Source: JBKQWK01 sp052139595
GTDB taxonomy: Bacteria > Actinomycetota > Thermoleophilia > UBA2241
DNA: 8,012 nucleotides
Assembly: GCA_052139595.1 (NCBI GenBank)
Contig: JBKQWK010000163.1
Span: forward strand, 1 to 8,012
Reading direction: 5' to 3'
Shown here: one piece after another, positions 6,810-8,012 of the stretch
Layout of the letters: every line of letters begins with the position of its first letter
Numbering within the stretch: position 1 is the stretch's first letter
Notes under the pieces: model-generated
The model's database searches: none
The model's input: only the letters and a program-made list of their open reading frames with translations
What the model was told of the DNA's origin: nothing
Made by a program: the position numbers and the translations under genes

Positions 6810-7757
6810 TCAGCCCCTCTTCCGGATGCGTGGACTCAGCAACGCGACAATCACGTCGGCAGTGAGGTTGGAAAACATGTAGATGGCTGCCACGCAGAGA
6901 ACCGAGGCCTCGAGAACCAGGACATCATGAGCGTTGGCAGAGGTAAGCATCAAGTTGCCGATACCGGGATAGTTAAAGAGCGTTTCGACCACTACCAGTC
7001 CGCCGACAAGCCAGCCGATCTGCGAGCCGATGACGGTAACCGTGGGCACCATGGCGTTGCGCAGAATATGGTGAAAGACGACACGGCGCTTCGGCAAACC
7101 CTTGAGTACCGCCGTGCGCACATACGGCATGGCGAGATTCTCGACGACACCAATGCGCGCCATGCGCGCGATGTAACCCATTTCAATGAACATCAACGGA
7201 ATTGACGGCAGAATGAGGTAGTACAGACGCGTGCCCAGATTTGCCCCTGGTGGCGCCGCCGCCGTCACGGGGAACCAGTGCACAGCTACGGCAAAAAGCA
7301 CCAGCAAGATGACGCCGCTGACAAATTCCGGGATCACCGTAAGCGACAGTGTGATCGTCGTAATAGCTCGATCGAGCAAGCCATCCTGACGTAAGCCGGC
7401 TACGACGCCGAGCACAAGAGAAGTGGGCACGATGATGACAAGAGCCAACCCGGCTAAGAGAAGCGAATTCAGAAGATGCCCAATGACCAGCGGTCGCACG
7501 CTCTGCTGCAGAACTTGCGACTGGCCCCAGTTGCCAGTGACGAAACGGCCGATCCAGGAAAAGTATCGCTGCACCATCGGTTTGTCGGCGCCCAGCTGAT
7601 GATCGAGGGCTTTCACCTGGGCCGGCGTCGCATACGGGCCCAAAATAGTACGCCCAACGTCGCCAGGGAGAACCTCGCTCAGAGCGAAAATGAGAATCGA
7701 CACCAGGAACAGGGTCGGGATGATCAAGAAAAGCCGGCGGACGATTAAACGCGTCAT
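6810..7757 (-). CDS. ABC importer permease, DppB/OppB type
   Basis: Inner-membrane permease subunit of 315 residues. The N-terminus shows the family pattern of RLIVRRL, a first membrane helix (about 9-28) and the LPGD motif (30-33). Other helices are at roughly 97-120, 131-157, 178-196, 240-260 and 284-306. The EAA loop PYVRTAVLKGLPKRRVVFHH (211-230) has the conserved Gly220 and leads into ILRNAMVP. FNYPGIG (261-267) is the usual late signature. Its ATG overlaps the stop of a 6-codon open frame (ATGA), and the strong ribosome-binding site upstream is spaced for that short frame, not for this ATG. No alternative in-frame start lies nearer that site. In gene order it follows a solute-binding-protein gene end, as is usual for these operons. 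Confidence 0.94.
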   Translation of the reverse strand: MTRLIVRRLFLIIPTLFLVSILIFALSEVLPGDVGRTILGPYATPAQVKALDHQLGADKPMVQRYFSWIGRFVTGNWGQSQVLQQSVRPLVIGHLLNSLLLAGLALVIIVPTSLVLGVVAGLRQDGLLDRAITTITLSLTVIPEFVSGVILLVLFAVAVHWFPVTAAAPPGANLGTRLYYLILPSIPLMFIEMGYIARMARIGVVENLAMPYVRTAVLKGLPKRRVVFHHILRNAMVPTVTVIGSQIGWLVGGLVVVETLFNYPGIGNLMLTSANAHDVLVLEASVLCVAAIYMFSNLTADVIVALLSPRIRKRG

Positions 7758-7774
7758 TCTCGTTCGTCTACCAT
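7754..7774 (-). CDS. Six-codon leader ORF (MVDERE) overlapping the dppB-type start
   Basis: On the minus strand an ATG at 7774-7772 lies 6 nt after a perfect GAGGAGGT and opens a frame encoding MVDERE. Its TGA (7756-7754) overlaps the permease ATG (7757-7755). The permease start has no good ribosome-binding site of its own, so ribosomes could load at the leader and re-initiate. This is a reading of the sequence only. The same frame is also open further upstream, so the ATG may be fortuitous. Confidence 0.35.
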   Translation of the reverse strand: MVDERE

Positions 7775-7780
7775 CGTGAT

Positions 7781-7788
7781 ACCTCCTC
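7781..7788 (-). promoter_or_regulatory. Strong Shine-Dalgarno (GAGGAGGT) before the permease operon section
   Basis: The minus-strand sequence GAGGAGGT is an almost full anti-16S match. Its distance to the six-codon leader ATG is 6 nt, which is optimal, whereas the permease ATG is 23 nt away, which is too far. It lies in the 63-nt gap between the presumed binding-protein stop (7823-7821) and the permease start. Confidence 0.6.
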
Positions 7789-7807
7789 GACCCTGTTCCT
7801 GATGTGA

Positions 7808-7841
7808 GGTTGTTGCGTCGCTACGAGATATAGGTCTTGCT
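7808..7841 (+). repeat. Left arm of a perfect 34-bp inverted repeat
   Basis: This segment is the exact reverse complement of 7979-8012, the last 34 bases of the window. Read on the minus strand it encodes Ser-Lys-Thr-Tyr-Ile-Ser-stop plus 13 downstream bases, the same as the right arm on the plus strand. The match ends at 7841/7842 (next base T, versus G expected from the other arm). Confidence 0.95.
7821..7841 (-). CDS. 3' end of the solute-binding-protein gene in the expected operon orientation
   Basis: On the minus strand these bases read SKTYIS-stop (TAG at 7823-7821), identical to the last codons of the solute-binding-protein fragment on the other strand. Binding-protein genes of family 5 commonly sit directly before the DppB-type permease, and the 63-nt spacing fits. 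The rest of this gene would lie to the right of 7841, but the window there carries the opposite orientation. This short piece is therefore inferred to be the true gene end. Confidence 0.5.
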   Translation of the reverse strand, partial: SKTYIS

Positions 7842-7999
7842 TGAAGATCGCCACGCAGATGGCCACAATTCAGCAGGACGAGACGCCGGTGATCATCGCC
7901 TTCTGGATTGATCAGCTGCGCGCCGTGTCGACAAAGGTGCATAATGTTGGCGGTCCGGGTTCGGTCTGGATCGACTTCAGCAAGACCTATATCTCGTAG
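7842..7999 (+). pseudogene. C-terminal fragment of a family-5 (peptide/nickel-type) solute-binding protein, wrong orientation for its operon
   Basis: A plus-strand frame, open from 7808 and ending at TAG 7997-7999, has no usable start. From 7843 it reads LKIATQMATIQQDETPVIIA, then FWIDQLRAVSTKVHNV and GGPGSVWIDFSKTYIS. The pattern of ...DxTPVI..FW...LRAV..KV... near the end is that of the C-terminus of extracytoplasmic solute-binding proteins of the oligopeptide/nickel family. Such a protein would deliver the substrate to the permeases encoded next to it. Those permeases are on the minus strand, so this fragment faces the wrong way, and it is bracketed by a perfect inverted repeat. It is best regarded as a displaced piece of the operon's own binding-protein gene. 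Confidence 0.65.
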
Positions 8000-8012
8000 C
8001 GACGCAACAACC
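7979..8012 (+). repeat. Right arm of the 34-bp inverted repeat, at the very end of the window
   Basis: This is the exact reverse complement of 7808-7841, separated from it by 137 bp. It contains the last six codons and the TAG stop of the solute-binding-protein fragment plus 13 downstream bases. The window stops exactly at the arm's end, so the true extent of the repeat is unknown. Confidence 0.95.

Noticed and set aside
7754..7942. Minus-strand open frame of 62 codons at the right end (MHLCRHG...)
   Set aside because: It runs antisense to the solute-binding-protein fragment and crosses the inverted-repeat junction, so it is likely created by the chimera. Only its last six codons (the leader MVDERE) may matter.
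7808..8012. A 205-bp miniature transposable element with 34-bp terminal inverted repeats
   Set aside because: The interior encodes the C-terminus of the protein expected at this operon position, and both arms are that gene's own 3' end. No target-site duplication can be checked because the window ends at the repeat.
1..8012. CRISPR array, tRNA or rRNA genes, phage or transposase genes
   Set aside because: No regularly spaced repeats, tRNA-like folds with CCA-type ends, rRNA-like segments or mobile-element proteins were found by reading both strands.

Overview
The window is a GC-rich bacterial segment, probably an end-of-contig piece from a metagenome or a draft genome. It is densely coding and holds two convergent gene groups. 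The host cannot be named from the sequence. The set of a corrinoid-type methyltransferase homologue, a cysteine-rich Fe-S protein and a fused two-domain peptide-type ABC ATPase suits an anaerobic or facultative, possibly Chloroflexota- or Actinobacteriota-like organism, but that is a weak inference.

Plus strand (1-3817): (i) the body and C-terminus of a trimethylamine methyltransferase (MttB) family protein without any in-frame amber codon, whose 5' part is missing or broken at the window edge; (ii) an overlapping gene for a cysteine-rich protein with a C-terminal 2x[4Fe-4S] ferredoxin domain; (iii) after a 119-nt gap with two hairpins, a member of the histidine/phenylalanine ammonia-lyase superfamily. 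The Ala-Ser-Gly triad that makes the MIO electrophile is replaced in the lyase by Gln-Ser-Asp, with one residue deleted.

Minus strand (3788-7841): an oligopeptide/dipeptide/nickel-type ABC importer operon, transcribed from right to left. In gene order it comprises the 3' end of a substrate-binding protein gene, a DppB-type permease, a DppC-type permease and one 702-residue polypeptide that fuses both ATPases (DppD + DppF). The two groups run tail to tail and overlap by 30 nt.

Working hypothesis (inference): the locus imports and breaks down a quaternary-ammonium (betaine) compound derived from an aromatic amino acid, such as ergothioneine, hercynine or a relative. The MIO-less lyase would eliminate trimethylamine, as the MIO-independent ergothionase of this superfamily does. 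The MttB-family protein would demethylate the betaine or a methylamine product, and the Fe-S protein would supply electrons or reactivate the corrinoid. No corrinoid-binding protein is in the window.

The right end (7808-8012) is structurally suspect. A perfect 34-bp inverted repeat brackets 137 bp that encode the C-terminus of a family-5 solute-binding protein on the PLUS strand, opposite to its operon. The same last residues and stop codon are also present on the minus strand just upstream of the permease. This looks like a fold-back chimera or a DNA inversion, not a real gene arrangement.
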